From Methylomonas aurea (GTDB lineage Bacteria; Pseudomonadota; Gammaproteobacteria; Methylococcales; Methylomonadaceae), in contig NZ_JANIBM010000008.1 of the NCBI RefSeq assembly GCF_024505045.1, positions 62,001-126,000 of the forward strand: a DNA stretch of 64,000 nt, written 5' to 3'. The notes beneath the pieces are model-generated. The model searched no databases and was not told the DNA's origin. It worked only from the letters and a program-made list of their open reading frames with translations. Shown piece by piece: positions 55,755-64,000 of this stretch (within the stretch, counting starts at the first letter, position 1; each line of letters begins with the position of its first letter). A program made the position numbers and the translations under genes.

Positions 55755-56321
55755 TTAAATAACGCCGCCACAGGTTCCGGTTACCGGATTGTAATGTTGT
55801 CCAGCTATCGGGCACGTGAACCTGAAGTTGACGATCGGTTTCCGATATTGGCCGATCGAGTCCAGCATGAAATAGGGTACCAACGGCACCGGACCGTTAA
55901 ACTGGTAATCCAAGCCGACGCTGGAGAACGGCGCTTTACCGCCGACGCCGACGAAAAAGCCGTTTTTGAAATCGTAGCCGCCGCCGACTTCGCCTTGCAG
56001 GTAGTCGGCGCCGTTAAAGTATTTCAACCGGATCTGTCCGGGTTGCAGTCCACCCCAAACCCGAAACGAAAACGAAATATCGCCGCCATAGGTTTCGCCG
56101 TTTGAGCTGACGTTGGCATGGCGAAATCCGACGACCACTTCAGGAATGAAACTTTCTCCCAAGGTCCATTTCAGGCCGGCATAACCGTTATCGACATTGC
56201 GCGCACTACGCGAACTGTTGATCAGCGGCGAGGTATTGACGAAGGAGGCCATTGCCGGCGTACTGAAAATTAATGCGGCCGCCGCGATTGGCCCAAAATT
56301 ACGGGTATTGGGGAAAGTCAT
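55755..56321 (-). CDS. Predicted outer-membrane beta-barrel protein (188 aa)
   Basis: ATG 56321 gives a signal peptide ending TPAMASF. The mature part alternates aromatic and polar residues in strand-like blocks (YGGDISFSFRVWGG, QIRLKYFNGADYLQGEVGGGYDF, GFFVGVGGKAPFSSVGLDYQF), typical of a small porin-like barrel; it ends with a Cys-containing loop TCPIAGQHYNPVTGTC. Specific function unknown. The open frame upstream of this ATG does not look like protein. It may belong to the same surface theme as the VPLPA proteins. Confidence 0.65.
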   Translation of the reverse strand: MTFPNTRNFGPIAAAALIFSTPAMASFVNTSPLINSSRSARNVDNGYAGLKWTLGESFIPEVVVGFRHANVSSNGETYGGDISFSFRVWGGLQPGQIRLKYFNGADYLQGEVGGGYDFKNGFFVGVGGKAPFSSVGLDYQFNGPVPLVPYFMLDSIGQYRKPIVNFRFTCPIAGQHYNPVTGTCGGVI

Positions 56322-56689
56322 GGTTTTTCTCGTTATTGTTGTTATCGGTATTCCGAACGCCGAGCATTCTTGATAGACAGTATCGAAGAGATTTCCGCGA
56401 TCCAACAAACGGATTCGGCAAAATAAGGCCGGGTAGTCACACTTTTGCGAACCGGTTCCGGGATGGTTGCATTAGCGCCTGTAATTTTTAGGGCCTACGG
56501 CGTTTGGCTTGGAACCGTCAGAATGGAGTGTTAACACGCTTTTGGGGCAACGGTGTTGCGTTCGGACTGACGGCCGGGACAACAAGAGAGGAGCGTGTTC
56601 GTGCTGCGCCAGCTTTAGCAGCGGAACGAGTTGAGGTACGGAATACCGGGCAAGCCGGTCGGTGCTTGCCCGGTTGGGTCGATAACCGC
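56322..56689. other. 368-base gap between the barrel protein and norB
   Basis: No convincing gene. It contains a 9-base perfect hairpin (56646-56673) just after norB. The remaining sequence shows no recognised promoter or repeat. Confidence 0.4.
56646..56673 (-). terminator. Hairpin after norB (possible terminator)
   Basis: CCGGGCAAG (56646-56654) and CTTGCCCGG (56665-56673) are exact complements. No T-run follows on the minus strand. It lies 17 bases after the norB stop, so it probably stabilises or ends the nor mRNA. Confidence 0.45.
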
Positions 56690-58189
56690 TTATTCGGCTT
56701 GGCTAGCGATTACTGCGGCCGGCCGTTGTTCGCCTTTGCCGATTTCCACTAGATCCCAGAACAGTAAGCCGCCGCCGGCCGCGGTCATCAAGCCGAACAC
56801 CATGCGCCAGACCATGGCTTGCATGAACCACGGGTGGTTTTGCGCGGCGAAGTAACCGGCCCAGGTCGAGCCTTCGACGGCGCGTTCTATGAAGGATTGC
56901 TCATAACCGGCGATCAACAGCGCTACGGTCATACCCAAGACGCCGAGGTTCAATAAAATCGCCGCCGCTTTCCAGCGCCAGCCGTTGGCCAGATCGCCGC
57001 CCATCCAAACGTTACCGCGCGCCTGTTGCGCCGCTAAGTAAAAGAAGGCGATATTGATCGTGGCGTAGGCGCCGAAGAAGGCCAGATGGCCGTGCGAGGC
57101 CGACCATTGCGTACCGTGTGTGTACAGGTTGATTTGCGGCAAAGTGTGCATGAAGCCCCAGACGCCGGCACCGAGAAAGTTGCCAAAGGTGTGGGCAATG
57201 ATCCAGGCCAGGGCAGGGTGGTTACTGTTTTTAAAGCGATGGACGCCGGAATCGTAGACCGAATGCACCACCATCGCTACCAGCGGGATCGGTTCCAAGG
57301 CCGAGAAAAATCCGCCGATGCTGAACCAGTATTCCGGCGTGCCGATCCAGAAATAATGGTGGCCCAAGCCTAAAATGCCGGAGCCGAACATCAGCGCCAC
57401 TTCGATATATAACCAGGTTTGCACGATTTGGCGGCGCACGCCGAGCAGTTTCATCAAGCTCCAGGCCATGATGCAGCCGACCAATACTTCCCAGGTGGCT
57501 TCCACCCACAAATGGATCACCCACCACCACCAGTACTGGTCGACCGAAATGTTGGTCACGTAAAACATCCCGGCCAGATACAAACCGGCCAATGCCACCA
57601 AGTCCAGCACCAGCACGCCGGCGATGCCGGACCATTGGCCTTTGGCGAAGGTGGCGGCGACGTTGTAGAAGAACGTCAATACCACGACGACGATGCCGAT
57701 GTCGGCCCAGCGCGGCGCTTCGATGTATTCGCGGCCTTCGTTGATCAGCCACAGCGAGGTGTCGTTGCCGGCGCCGAACTGGATGAACAGGTAGACCAAA
57801 ACCACCAGCGTCACGGCGCCGGTCAGTACCCAGAATGCCAATTGCCCCCATTTCAGACCGACGATTTCGACGCCGCTTTCGTCTTCCAGAAACCAGTACA
57901 CCGAGCCGATGAAACCGTACAACATCCACACCACCATGGCGTTGATGTGCACCATGCGGTTGACGTTGAAATCCAGGATTTCGTAAAGAAAACTTGGAAA
58001 CAAGAATTGCAGGCCGGCCAGCAGGCCGAACAGCAATTGCGCCATGAACAGCACCATGGCGACGGTGAAGTAGTGCACCGCCAGTTTCTGGCCGCCGCTC
58101 AAATGCGGATTGGCCATGAACTCGGCGTGGCGTTGCTTGCAGCCGGACCAGCAGGCGGCCGCTTTGTCTTGGAAAGTTGTCGCTGTCAT
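56690..58189 (-). CDS. norB: Nitric oxide reductase subunit B (cNOR catalytic subunit)
   Basis: The 499-residue membrane protein has about twelve helices. It shows the His ligand and nearby Glu of the NorB active site in VIHLWVEATWEV, a His pair in GLGHHYFWIG, and the heme histidines in SHGHLAFFGAYA. It reduces NO to N2O with electrons from NorC, in the cytoplasmic membrane. There is no N-terminal quinol-oxidase extension, so it is the cytochrome-c-dependent type. It is 4 bases after norC. In a methanotroph it would detoxify NO or support denitrification. Confidence 0.95.
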   Translation of the reverse strand: MTATTFQDKAAACWSGCKQRHAEFMANPHLSGGQKLAVHYFTVAMVLFMAQLLFGLLAGLQFLFPSFLYEILDFNVNRMVHINAMVVWMLYGFIGSVYWFLEDESGVEIVGLKWGQLAFWVLTGAVTLVVLVYLFIQFGAGNDTSLWLINEGREYIEAPRWADIGIVVVVLTFFYNVAATFAKGQWSGIAGVLVLDLVALAGLYLAGMFYVTNISVDQYWWWWVIHLWVEATWEVLVGCIMAWSLMKLLGVRRQIVQTWLYIEVALMFGSGILGLGHHYFWIGTPEYWFSIGGFFSALEPIPLVAMVVHSVYDSGVHRFKNSNHPALAWIIAHTFGNFLGAGVWGFMHTLPQINLYTHGTQWSASHGHLAFFGAYATINIAFFYLAAQQARGNVWMGGDLANGWRWKAAAILLNLGVLGMTVALLIAGYEQSFIERAVEGSTWAGYFAAQNHPWFMQAMVWRMVFGLMTAAGGGLLFWDLVEIGKGEQRPAAVIASQAE

Positions 58190-58193
58190 GGTG

Positions 58194-58796
58194 TTAGTCC
58201 TCTGCGCCGAGTGCTCTGAAATTGTGCGGGAAGCCGTTGGTATCGATGGATGCCATCCATTTCAGGAAAGCGACGATGCCTTCGGCCTCTTGTTGAGTGA
58301 TCTCCAGATTCGGCATCTTGCGGTTGGAACCGAAGGTGCGGGCGTTCTTTTCCGGATCGAGCAGGAAATTGAGCATCATCTGTTCGCGCGATTCTTTGGC
58401 GATCCAGCCCTGGTCCAGCCAGGCCTTGGTCAGATCCGGCGCATAATAGGCGCCGTTGCCGAGCAGGGTGTGGCAGTTCATGCAGTTTTTCGCCTGCACG
58501 GTTTTCTTGCCCAGATCGACTAGCTTTTCCGCTTCCTCTTCGCTCAAGCTTTTGCCGAACAACGGCGCGTCGTCGCCGATCACGGGCTGGTAACGCTGTT
58601 TGCTTTTATCGAAACGGTAACCGATGTCTTTGTTGATCACGCTGTAAGCCGGCACCCGCGGGCCGCCGGCGGAAATCTTCGCCAACGAGTCGAAAGTTAA
58701 TACCACTAGCAGTACGAATGAGCCGCCGGTGACCCAGATTGCGGTTTTCTTCCAGAAAGTTTCCGACGCCCAGCGGGGTGGAATTTGTTCAGTCAT
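58194..58796 (-). CDS. norC: Nitric oxide reductase subunit C (cytochrome c)
   Basis: A single N-terminal membrane anchor (about residues 18-35) carries a periplasmic cytochrome c domain with CMNCH at residues 105-109 and the methionine ligand in NRKMPNLEI. The length (200) is somewhat above the usual 150 because of a longer linker before the heme motif. It passes electrons to NorB. Its start overlaps the end of the gene for a small membrane protein by 8 bases, so the three are one operon. Confidence 0.94.
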   Translation of the reverse strand: MTEQIPPRWASETFWKKTAIWVTGGSFVLLVVLTFDSLAKISAGGPRVPAYSVINKDIGYRFDKSKQRYQPVIGDDAPLFGKSLSEEEAEKLVDLGKKTVQAKNCMNCHTLLGNGAYYAPDLTKAWLDQGWIAKESREQMMLNFLLDPEKNARTFGSNRKMPNLEITQQEAEGIVAFLKWMASIDTNGFPHNFRALGAED

Positions 58797-59124
58797 GGTG
58801 ACCTCCAGGTTGGTGATGGTGGTGGTCCGGCTGGTGCGTCGCAGCGCACAATCGCCAGATGAAACGCGGCATCCAGCCGTAACCCAGCGCCATCAGCAGC
58901 GAAAGCGCCAGCCAATAGCCGCTGAAATGGTTGACGTAGCTGAACAGTGCGACGCAAACCAGTAAAGCGAAGTAAGTCACCCAGGCGGCGATACCTAGCG
59001 AACGCCGTCCGGCGATCTTGCTCCAGGCGAATAGCGCCGCGTACAGTGCGGCGAGCAAAATAATCAATGCCGCACTGAAAAAACTCAGAAAAAAATCGGA
59101 TAAGGCCACGGGTTCGATCAGCAT
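58789..59124 (-). CDS. Small membrane protein with His-rich tail, head of the nor operon (111 aa)
   Basis: Three hydrophobic helices (about residues 8-33, 44-66, 70-92) are followed by a short tail HQPDHHHHQPGGHHD. I do not recognise a named family. Its gene overlaps norC by 8 bases and is read first from the nor promoter region under NsrR-like sites, so it is probably an assembly or metal-handling factor of the nitric oxide reductase (inference). The His-rich end suggests binding of iron or copper. Confidence 0.65.
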   Translation of the reverse strand: MLIEPVALSDFFLSFFSAALIILLAALYAALFAWSKIAGRRSLGIAAWVTYFALLVCVALFSYVNHFSGYWLALSLLMALGYGWMPRFIWRLCAATHQPDHHHHQPGGHHD

Positions 59125-59150
59125 CGGTTACCACCGTTGGTTCAGTTTTT

Positions 59151-59173
59151 AAGGTGTTTTTTAAATGCAACTT
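59151..59173. promoter_or_regulatory. NsrR-like operator, site 1
   Basis: The 23-base site reads as AAGGTGTTTTT, one central T, and AAATGCAACTT. It matches the 11-1-11 E. coli NsrR palindrome (AAGATGCYTTT-N-AAARGCATCTT) at 18 of 22 arm positions. It lies 27 bases before the ATG of the nor operon. Confidence 0.65.
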
Positions 59174-59195
59174 TACGGCAAGTGTAAGCGCCATT

Positions 59196-59218
59196 AACAT
59201 TTATTTCAAATGCAGCTT
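59196..59218. promoter_or_regulatory. NsrR-like operator, site 2
   Basis: AACATTTATTT, one C, then AAATGCAGCTT. The right arm is a good match to the NsrR half-site, the left arm weaker. Its centre is 45 bases from that of site 1 and it ends 16 bases before the nsrR ATG, so it may give autoregulation. Confidence 0.5.
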
Positions 59219-59233
59219 TAACGAGGACTGAAC

Positions 59234-59692
59234 ATGCAACTGACTGCCCATACCGATTACGCGCTGCGCGTGCTGATATATCTGAACGTCAATAACGAAA
59301 AATTGGTAACGATTACCGAGCTGGCCGATTTCTTCGGTATTTCCCGTAACCATCTGGTCAAAGTCGTGCACAAACTGGGCGTGAAAGGCTTTGTTCGGAC
59401 GGTGCGCGGCAAAGGCGGCGGCATTCGCTTGTCCCGGCCCGGCCGGGAAATCAGTATCGGCAGCGTGGTCCGCGAAGTCGAAGGCCGGTTTCAGATGGCC
59501 GAGTGCTTCAATCCGAAGAAACAAGGGCTATGCCCTTTGGAATACGGCTGTGGCTTGACCGGTTTGCTGGGCAGCGCCATCGAGCAATTCTTGCAAACGC
59601 TGGATAAAGCCGCGTTAAGCGACATCAGCGTGCCGGCAATGCCGGCCAAATCCATTGCCGGTCTGGCCGAGTCCGGCGGCAACCCACGCTAA
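59234..59692 (+). CDS. nsrR: NO-sensing Rrf2-family repressor NsrR
   Basis: A winged helix at the N-terminus (ITELADFFGISRNHLVKVVHKL, VRGKGGGIRL) is followed by the iron-sulfur loop AECFNPKKQGLCPLEYGCGL with three cysteines, the NsrR pattern. NO destroys the cluster and relieves repression. It is divergent from the nor operon and separated from it by 109 bases containing two NsrR-like palindromes. Length (152) is normal. Confidence 0.93.
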   Translation: MQLTAHTDYALRVLIYLNVNNEKLVTITELADFFGISRNHLVKVVHKLGVKGFVRTVRGKGGGIRLSRPGREISIGSVVREVEGRFQMAECFNPKKQGLCPLEYGCGLTGLLGSAIEQFLQTLDKAALSDISVPAMPAKSIAGLAESGGNPR

Positions 59693-59704
59693 ACACCGCC
59701 GGTT

Positions 59705-60421
59705 TTATTCTTGCCAGAGGCAGAGTCCGCCGCTGGCTTTGCTGATTTTGGCCAAACGTTGCTGATGAGCCGCCAACTCCTCCGCGCCGCAGGCAATCAC
59801 TTTCAAACGCGGCCGTTCCGCCGGCAATCTGACGATACCACGCTCGCCGCCATCTTGCTGTTGTTCGCCGTCGTCCAGCAATGACGCTTGGCCGCCGGTC
59901 ATCAATAAATAGACGTCCGCCAGAATCTCGGCGTCGAGCAATGCGCCGTGCAATTCCCGATGGCTGTTGTCGATGCCGTAACGTTTGCACAACGCGTCCA
60001 GACTATTGCGGGCGCCGGGATGTTTTTTACGGGCGAAAGCCAGGGTATCGAATACGCTACTGTTGCTTTCCACGGTGCGGGTTTCGCCGGGCAGTAGCGA
60101 CAGTTCGTGGTTCAAGAAGCCGACGTCGAACGGTGCGTTATGGATGACCAGCTCGGCGCCGGCGGTAAATGCCATGAAATCGTCGACCACGTCGACGAAG
60201 CGCGGTTTGTCGCGCAGAAACTCGTTGGTGATGCCGTGCACCTCGATCGCTCCGGCATCGATTTCGCGGTCCGGATTCAAGTAGACGTGGAAATGCTTGC
60301 GGGTCAGCCGGCGGTTGATCAATTCGACGCAACCGATTTCGATGACCTTATGGCCTTCTTTCGGATTGATACCGGTGGTTTCGGTATCGAGGACTACTTG
60401 GCGGTTTACCGGTTTGCTCAT
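59705..60421 (-). CDS. dnaQ: DNA polymerase III epsilon subunit (proofreading 3'-5' exonuclease)
   Basis: The 238-residue protein has the exonuclease motifs LDTETTG (ExoI), HNAPFDVGFLNHE (ExoII) and HRELHGALLDAEILADVY (ExoIII with the HxxxxxxD form), and a C-terminal tail for binding the alpha subunit. It proofreads replication. It follows ppk1 by 9 bases on the same strand and converges with nsrR (12-base gap). rnhA, often next to dnaQ, is not present. Confidence 0.95.
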   Translation of the reverse strand: MSKPVNRQVVLDTETTGINPKEGHKVIEIGCVELINRRLTRKHFHVYLNPDREIDAGAIEVHGITNEFLRDKPRFVDVVDDFMAFTAGAELVIHNAPFDVGFLNHELSLLPGETRTVESNSSVFDTLAFARKKHPGARNSLDALCKRYGIDNSHRELHGALLDAEILADVYLLMTGGQASLLDDGEQQQDGGERGIVRLPAERPRLKVIACGAEELAAHQQRLAKISKASGGLCLWQE

Positions 60422-60430
60422 GGCTTCGCC

Positions 60431-62500
60431 TCAGGTACAAAAGTGTTTCAGCAGCTCGGTCTGCACTTGGTAGGGCGGATGCCGCTCGTCATGGACCCGC
60501 TGATACTGGCCGTCCGGGCCGAGTAGCCAGGCCTGGGTGTTGTCTTTCAAATAACCGTCCAGGTCGCCGAGTATGCGTTCGGCGATTCTCTTGTCGGCGA
60601 TTGGGAAGCAGACTTCAACACGGCGAAACAGGTTGCGGTTCATCAAGTCGGCGCTGGAAGCATAGACGGCCCAGTCGCCGCCGTTGTAGAACGCATAAAC
60701 CCGGGTATGTTCCAGGAAGCGGCCGACGATGGAGCGGACTTCGATATTCTCGGAAACGCCCGCTACTCCCGGCCGCAGACAGCACACGCCGCGCACGATC
60801 ATTTTGATCTTGACGCCAGCCTGTGAGGCCCGATATAGCGCCTGGATCGCCTGTTCCTCGACCACGGCGTTGACCTTGATGACAATCTTGGCCGGCTTAC
60901 CCTTTTTGGCCTGTTCGATTTCCCTTTCCACCATTTTCAGTAAGCCGTGGTGCAGCGTAAACGGCGATTGCAGCAATTTATTCAGTTTGCTGACCTTGCC
61001 CAGGCTGGTCAATTGCATGAATACCCGGCGCACGTCCTCGGCCAATTCCTTTTCGCAGGTGAACAGGCCGTAATCGGTATATAGCCTGGCCGTGCGCGGA
61101 TGGTAGTTGCCGGTGCCGAGATGGACGTAATTGCGCAACGTGTTGCCCTCCTTGCGCAGCACCATGCACATTTTGGCGTGGGTCTTGTAACCGACCACGC
61201 CGTATACCACGTGAGCCGCGGCTTCCTGCAATTTGGCGGCCAGGCCGATGTTGTCCTTCTCGTCGAACCGGGCCCGCAATTCGATGACTACCGTGACTTC
61301 CTTGCCGGCGCGAGCGGCTTTGATCAGCGCGGCGACGATAGGTGAATCGACGCCGGTACGGTACAGCGTTTGCTTGATCGCCAGCACGTCGGGATCGGCC
61401 GCGGCCTGCTTGATGAAATCGACCACCGGCGAAAACGATTCGTAGGGGTGGTGCAGCAGGATGTCCTGTTTACGGATGCTGGCGAAGAAGTCCTTGTTGC
61501 GGCCGAAGGCCGACGGTACGCTGGGTTTGAATGGCGGGAACTTCAAATCGGCCCGCTCGATCATGCTGTAGATCGCTTGCATCCGACTTAAATTGACCGG
61601 GCCGTTGGCCAGAAACAATCGGTCCTGGGTCAAATCGAAGCGCGCCAGCAGAAATTGGGTGGTTTCTTCCGGGCAGTTGGCGTCGATTTCCAACCTGACC
61701 TCGTCGCCGTAGTTGCGCATCGCCAATTCGCCTTCCACAGCCAACAGCAGATCGTCGATCGCGTCGTCGTCGACGAAAAAGTCGCTGTTGCGGGTGACCC
61801 GGAATTGGTAGCAGCCTTTCACCGTCATGCCGTTGAAAAGGTCGTTGACGAAGGCGTGGATGATCGACGACAGAAACACGAAATCGTGCGGGCCGCTGTC
61901 GGTTTCGTTGACCGGCAATTGGATGATACGCGGCAGCGCCCGCGGGGCCTGCAGCACGGCGCGGCCACTGTTGCGGCCGAAAGCGTCTTTTCCGGTCAAC
62001 GAAATAATGAAATTCAAACTTTTGTTCAGGATGCGCGGAAACGGGTGGGCCGAATCCAAACCCACCGGCGTCAGAATCGGCAGCAATTCCTCGTTGAAGT
62101 ATTTTTCCAGCCAGGCCTTTTGCGACGGCGACCAGCGGTCGCGACGCAGGAAGCGGATGTTTTCGCTTTCCAACTTAGGAATTAAGATTTCGTTCAGCAC
62201 CCGGTACTGTTCGGCCACCAGTTCGTGCGCTTTTTGCGAAATTTTCTCGAACTGTTCGTTGATGGTCAGGCCGTCGGCGCTGACCAGATTGGGGTCCATT
62301 TCCGCCATCTGCAACAAGCTGGCGACGCGCACTTCGTAAAACTCGTCGAGGTTGGAACAGGATATGCATAGGTAATTCAGGCGCTCCAGCAGCGGCAGCC
62401 TTTCGTCCAACGCTTGCGCCAGCACCCGGACGTTGAATTCCAGCAGGCTGTGTTCGCGGTTCAGGTAGAGTTCGGGACTCGTCAAATCGATGGATTCCAT
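60431..62500 (-). CDS. ppk1: Polyphosphate kinase 1
   Basis: The 689-residue enzyme has the four PPK1 domains; the phosphorylated His is in YVHLGTGNYHPRTARLYTDYG, with a second conserved His in VGRFLEHTRVYAF and Arg-rich segments for polyP binding. It makes polyphosphate from ATP reversibly. The length is normal. No ppx follows; dnaQ is 9 bases downstream, an arrangement that suggests one transcript. Confidence 0.96.
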   Translation of the reverse strand: MESIDLTSPELYLNREHSLLEFNVRVLAQALDERLPLLERLNYLCISCSNLDEFYEVRVASLLQMAEMDPNLVSADGLTINEQFEKISQKAHELVAEQYRVLNEILIPKLESENIRFLRRDRWSPSQKAWLEKYFNEELLPILTPVGLDSAHPFPRILNKSLNFIISLTGKDAFGRNSGRAVLQAPRALPRIIQLPVNETDSGPHDFVFLSSIIHAFVNDLFNGMTVKGCYQFRVTRNSDFFVDDDAIDDLLLAVEGELAMRNYGDEVRLEIDANCPEETTQFLLARFDLTQDRLFLANGPVNLSRMQAIYSMIERADLKFPPFKPSVPSAFGRNKDFFASIRKQDILLHHPYESFSPVVDFIKQAAADPDVLAIKQTLYRTGVDSPIVAALIKAARAGKEVTVVIELRARFDEKDNIGLAAKLQEAAAHVVYGVVGYKTHAKMCMVLRKEGNTLRNYVHLGTGNYHPRTARLYTDYGLFTCEKELAEDVRRVFMQLTSLGKVSKLNKLLQSPFTLHHGLLKMVEREIEQAKKGKPAKIVIKVNAVVEEQAIQALYRASQAGVKIKMIVRGVCCLRPGVAGVSENIEVRSIVGRFLEHTRVYAFYNGGDWAVYASSADLMNRNLFRRVEVCFPIADKRIAERILGDLDGYLKDNTQAWLLGPDGQYQRVHDERHPPYQVQTELLKHFCT

Positions 62501-62585
62501 GTCTGCTGCGGGTTGGATTGGGGTGATTGGATTATAAAGGAAAACTTTTAGGCTTGGGTTACAGCGGCGCTCCAGCCCTCGAACT

Positions 62586-62594
62586 TGCTATAAT
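62586..62594 (+). promoter_or_regulatory. Extended -10 promoter for cysM
   Basis: TGCTATAAT is a perfect extended -10 (TGnTATAAT) with no good -35 before it. The start of transcription would be about 62601, giving a leader of about 23 bases before the ATG at 62624. Confidence 0.6.
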
Positions 62595-62623
62595 CGCCGC
62601 GATAACGCAAACGGATACCATTG

Positions 62624-63514
62624 ATGAACTTCCCAACCATTGAGACTTTTGTCGGAAATACGCCATTGGTGCGCCTGCAACGTCTGCCGGTGGCCGGCGG
62701 CAACACCGTTTTATTGAAGTTGGAAGGCAATAACCCGGCCGGTTCGGTCAAGGACAGGCCGGCCGTGAGCATGATCAAACATGCCGAAGCCCGCGGCGAG
62801 ATCAAGCCCGGCGATCGACTGATCGAAGCGACCAGCGGCAATACCGGTATCGCATTGGCGATGGCCGCGGCGATCAAGGGCTATAAAATGACCTTGATCA
62901 TGCCCGACAACATGAGTGCGGAACGGATCGCGTCGATGAAAGCTTATGGCGCCGAGATCATTTTGACACCGGCAAAACAAAGCATGGAAGGCGCGATCGA
63001 TTTGGCGCGGGCGATGGAAGCGCGCGGCGAAGGCCGGATTTTGGACCAGTTTGCCAATCCCGATAACCCGCGTGCGCACTACGAAGGTACCGGCCCGGAA
63101 ATTTGGCGCGACACCGATGGCAAAGTGACCCATTTCGTCAGTTCGATGGGGACTACCGGCACGATTATGGGGACTTCGAGGTATCTTAAGGAGCAAAATC
63201 CGGATATTCAAATCGTCGGCGTGCAGCCGGCAGGCGAATCGAAGATACCCGGCATCCGCCGCTGGCCGCAGGAATATCTGCCGAAAATCTACGACGCCCG
63301 CCGCGTAGACCGGATCATCGAAGTCGAGCAATTGGATGCGGAAAACACCACGCGCAGTCTGGCGGCGGTGGAAGGTATTTTTGCCGGCGTCTCGTCCGGC
63401 GGCGCCGTGTTTGCCGCATTGAAATTGGCCGAGCAAGTCGAAAACAGCTTGATCGTCACCATCGTCTGCGACCGAGGCGACCGCTATTTGTCGACCGGCG
63501 TATTTCCGACCTGA
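62624..63514 (+). CDS. cysM: Cysteine synthase B (O-acetylserine sulfhydrylase)
   Basis: ATG 62624 gives 296 residues beginning MNFPTIETFVGNTPLVRLQR (a TTG just upstream is not needed). The PLP lysine is in NPAGSVKDRPA, with the substrate loop ATSGNTGIALAMAAAIKGY and the phosphate loop MGTTGTIMG. These fit CysM rather than CysK. It makes cysteine from O-acetylserine and sulfide or thiosulfate. It is divergent from ppk1 across 123 bases. Confidence 0.93.
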   Translation: MNFPTIETFVGNTPLVRLQRLPVAGGNTVLLKLEGNNPAGSVKDRPAVSMIKHAEARGEIKPGDRLIEATSGNTGIALAMAAAIKGYKMTLIMPDNMSAERIASMKAYGAEIILTPAKQSMEGAIDLARAMEARGEGRILDQFANPDNPRAHYEGTGPEIWRDTDGKVTHFVSSMGTTGTIMGTSRYLKEQNPDIQIVGVQPAGESKIPGIRRWPQEYLPKIYDARRVDRIIEVEQLDAENTTRSLAAVEGIFAGVSSGGAVFAALKLAEQVENSLIVTIVCDRGDRYLSTGVFPT

Positions 63515-63600
63515 ACCACCTCTTTTAAACTATCCGTCTTCGCATCCTGTCATGTCGGGTTGCGCTCTACCGAGCGGCCCCGACCTAACTTCTACTGATA

Positions 63601-64000
63601 ATGGCCCACAAGAAAAAACTTCCGCTCGAACCCGTCACCGTAACCATCGAATCACTGTCCCACGACGGCCGCGGCGTCAGCCACGTCAACGGCAAAGTGG
63701 TATTCATCGACGAAGCCTTGCCCGGAGAAACCCTGGATTTCGTCTATACCGACAGCCGCCGCGATTATGCCGAAGGCAAAGTCGTCGAATTGCACGACCG
63801 CAACCCGCATCGGGTCGAGCCGGCTTGTCCGCATTTCGGCCGTTGCGGCGGTTGCAGTTTTCAGCATGTCGACGACGCCGAGCAAATTCATTTCAAGGAA
63901 GAATTGTTGCGCGACCAGTTCCGTCGGATCGGTAAGCTGGAAATCCCGCAAATCTGGGAAGCGTTGACCGGGCCGCATTGGGGTTACCGGCGTAAAGCCA
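63601..64000 (+). CDS. rlmD: 23S rRNA (uracil-1939-C5) methyltransferase RlmD (partial, N-terminal part)
   Basis: The frame is open from ATG 63601 to the right edge (133 codons). Residues 10-70 are a TRAM domain (VTVTIESLSHDGRGVSHVNGKVVFI). The cluster motif C-x5-C-x2-C in ACPHFGRCGGCSFQH is the 4Fe-4S site of RlmD/RumA. The methyltransferase domain lies beyond the window. It starts 86 bases after cysM and may be read with it. Confidence 0.9.
   Translation, partial: MAHKKKLPLEPVTVTIESLSHDGRGVSHVNGKVVFIDEALPGETLDFVYTDSRRDYAEGKVVELHDRNPHRVEPACPHFGRCGGCSFQHVDDAEQIHFKEELLRDQFRRIGKLEIPQIWEALTGPHWGYRRKA

Overview
The window looks like chromosomal DNA of a gammaproteobacterial methanotroph of the Methylomonas type. 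This is inferred from gene content and order: Na+-translocating NQR genes, the map-glnD / rpsB-tsf-pyrH-frr-uppS-cdsA-dxr-rseP block, surface proteins with VPLPA-type PEP-CTERM tails, a bacteriohemerythrin, and norCB with NsrR. No methane monooxygenase, rRNA, tRNA, CRISPR array, transposase or prophage gene was seen, so the genus is inference only.

Layout. 1-841: the end of nqrF and the maturation factor nqrM. 877-1845: an AlkB-like dioxygenase and a bacteriohemerythrin. 2142-9479: an unusually long glutamate synthase large subunit followed by a CysJ-like diflavin reductase on the same strand, with no gltD or cysI nearby. 9730-14363: a UbiH/F/I-type hydroxylase, glnD and map. 14472-22815: a housekeeping run for translation (rpsB, tsf, frr), nucleotide, lipid and isoprenoid metabolism and envelope stress, ending in a dsbC-like gene where many gammaproteobacteria have bamA. 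22856-26309: a CHASE2 histidine kinase, a FecR-domain protein and an OmpA-like lipoprotein. 26557-32861: mutS, oxyR and a divergent exported catalase-peroxidase.

33130-47703 is an accessory, surface-oriented region. It holds a LuxR-type regulator, two tail-to-tail paralogous winged-helix/ATPase regulators (one short, one cut by an in-frame stop), a repeat-built VPLPA-CTERM surface protein, a secreted protein with two cellulose-binding-type modules, and a second VPLPA-CTERM protein.

47936-54491 is a compact signalling operon: a CheB-CheR-PAS-GGDEF-EAL fusion, a bacteriophytochrome photosensory core with no output domain, and a heme oxygenase able to make its bilin. This is the best candidate for an undescribed system, namely red-light control of cyclic-di-GMP by a sensor separated from its effector. 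The second best is the glutamate synthase/diflavin reductase pair.

54646-64000: a secreted HNH-like protein, an outer-membrane protein, a nitric oxide reductase operon with divergent nsrR and two NsrR-like operators, then dnaQ, ppk1, cysM and the start of rlmD. Domain limits and functions were assigned by reading motifs; no database search was run.
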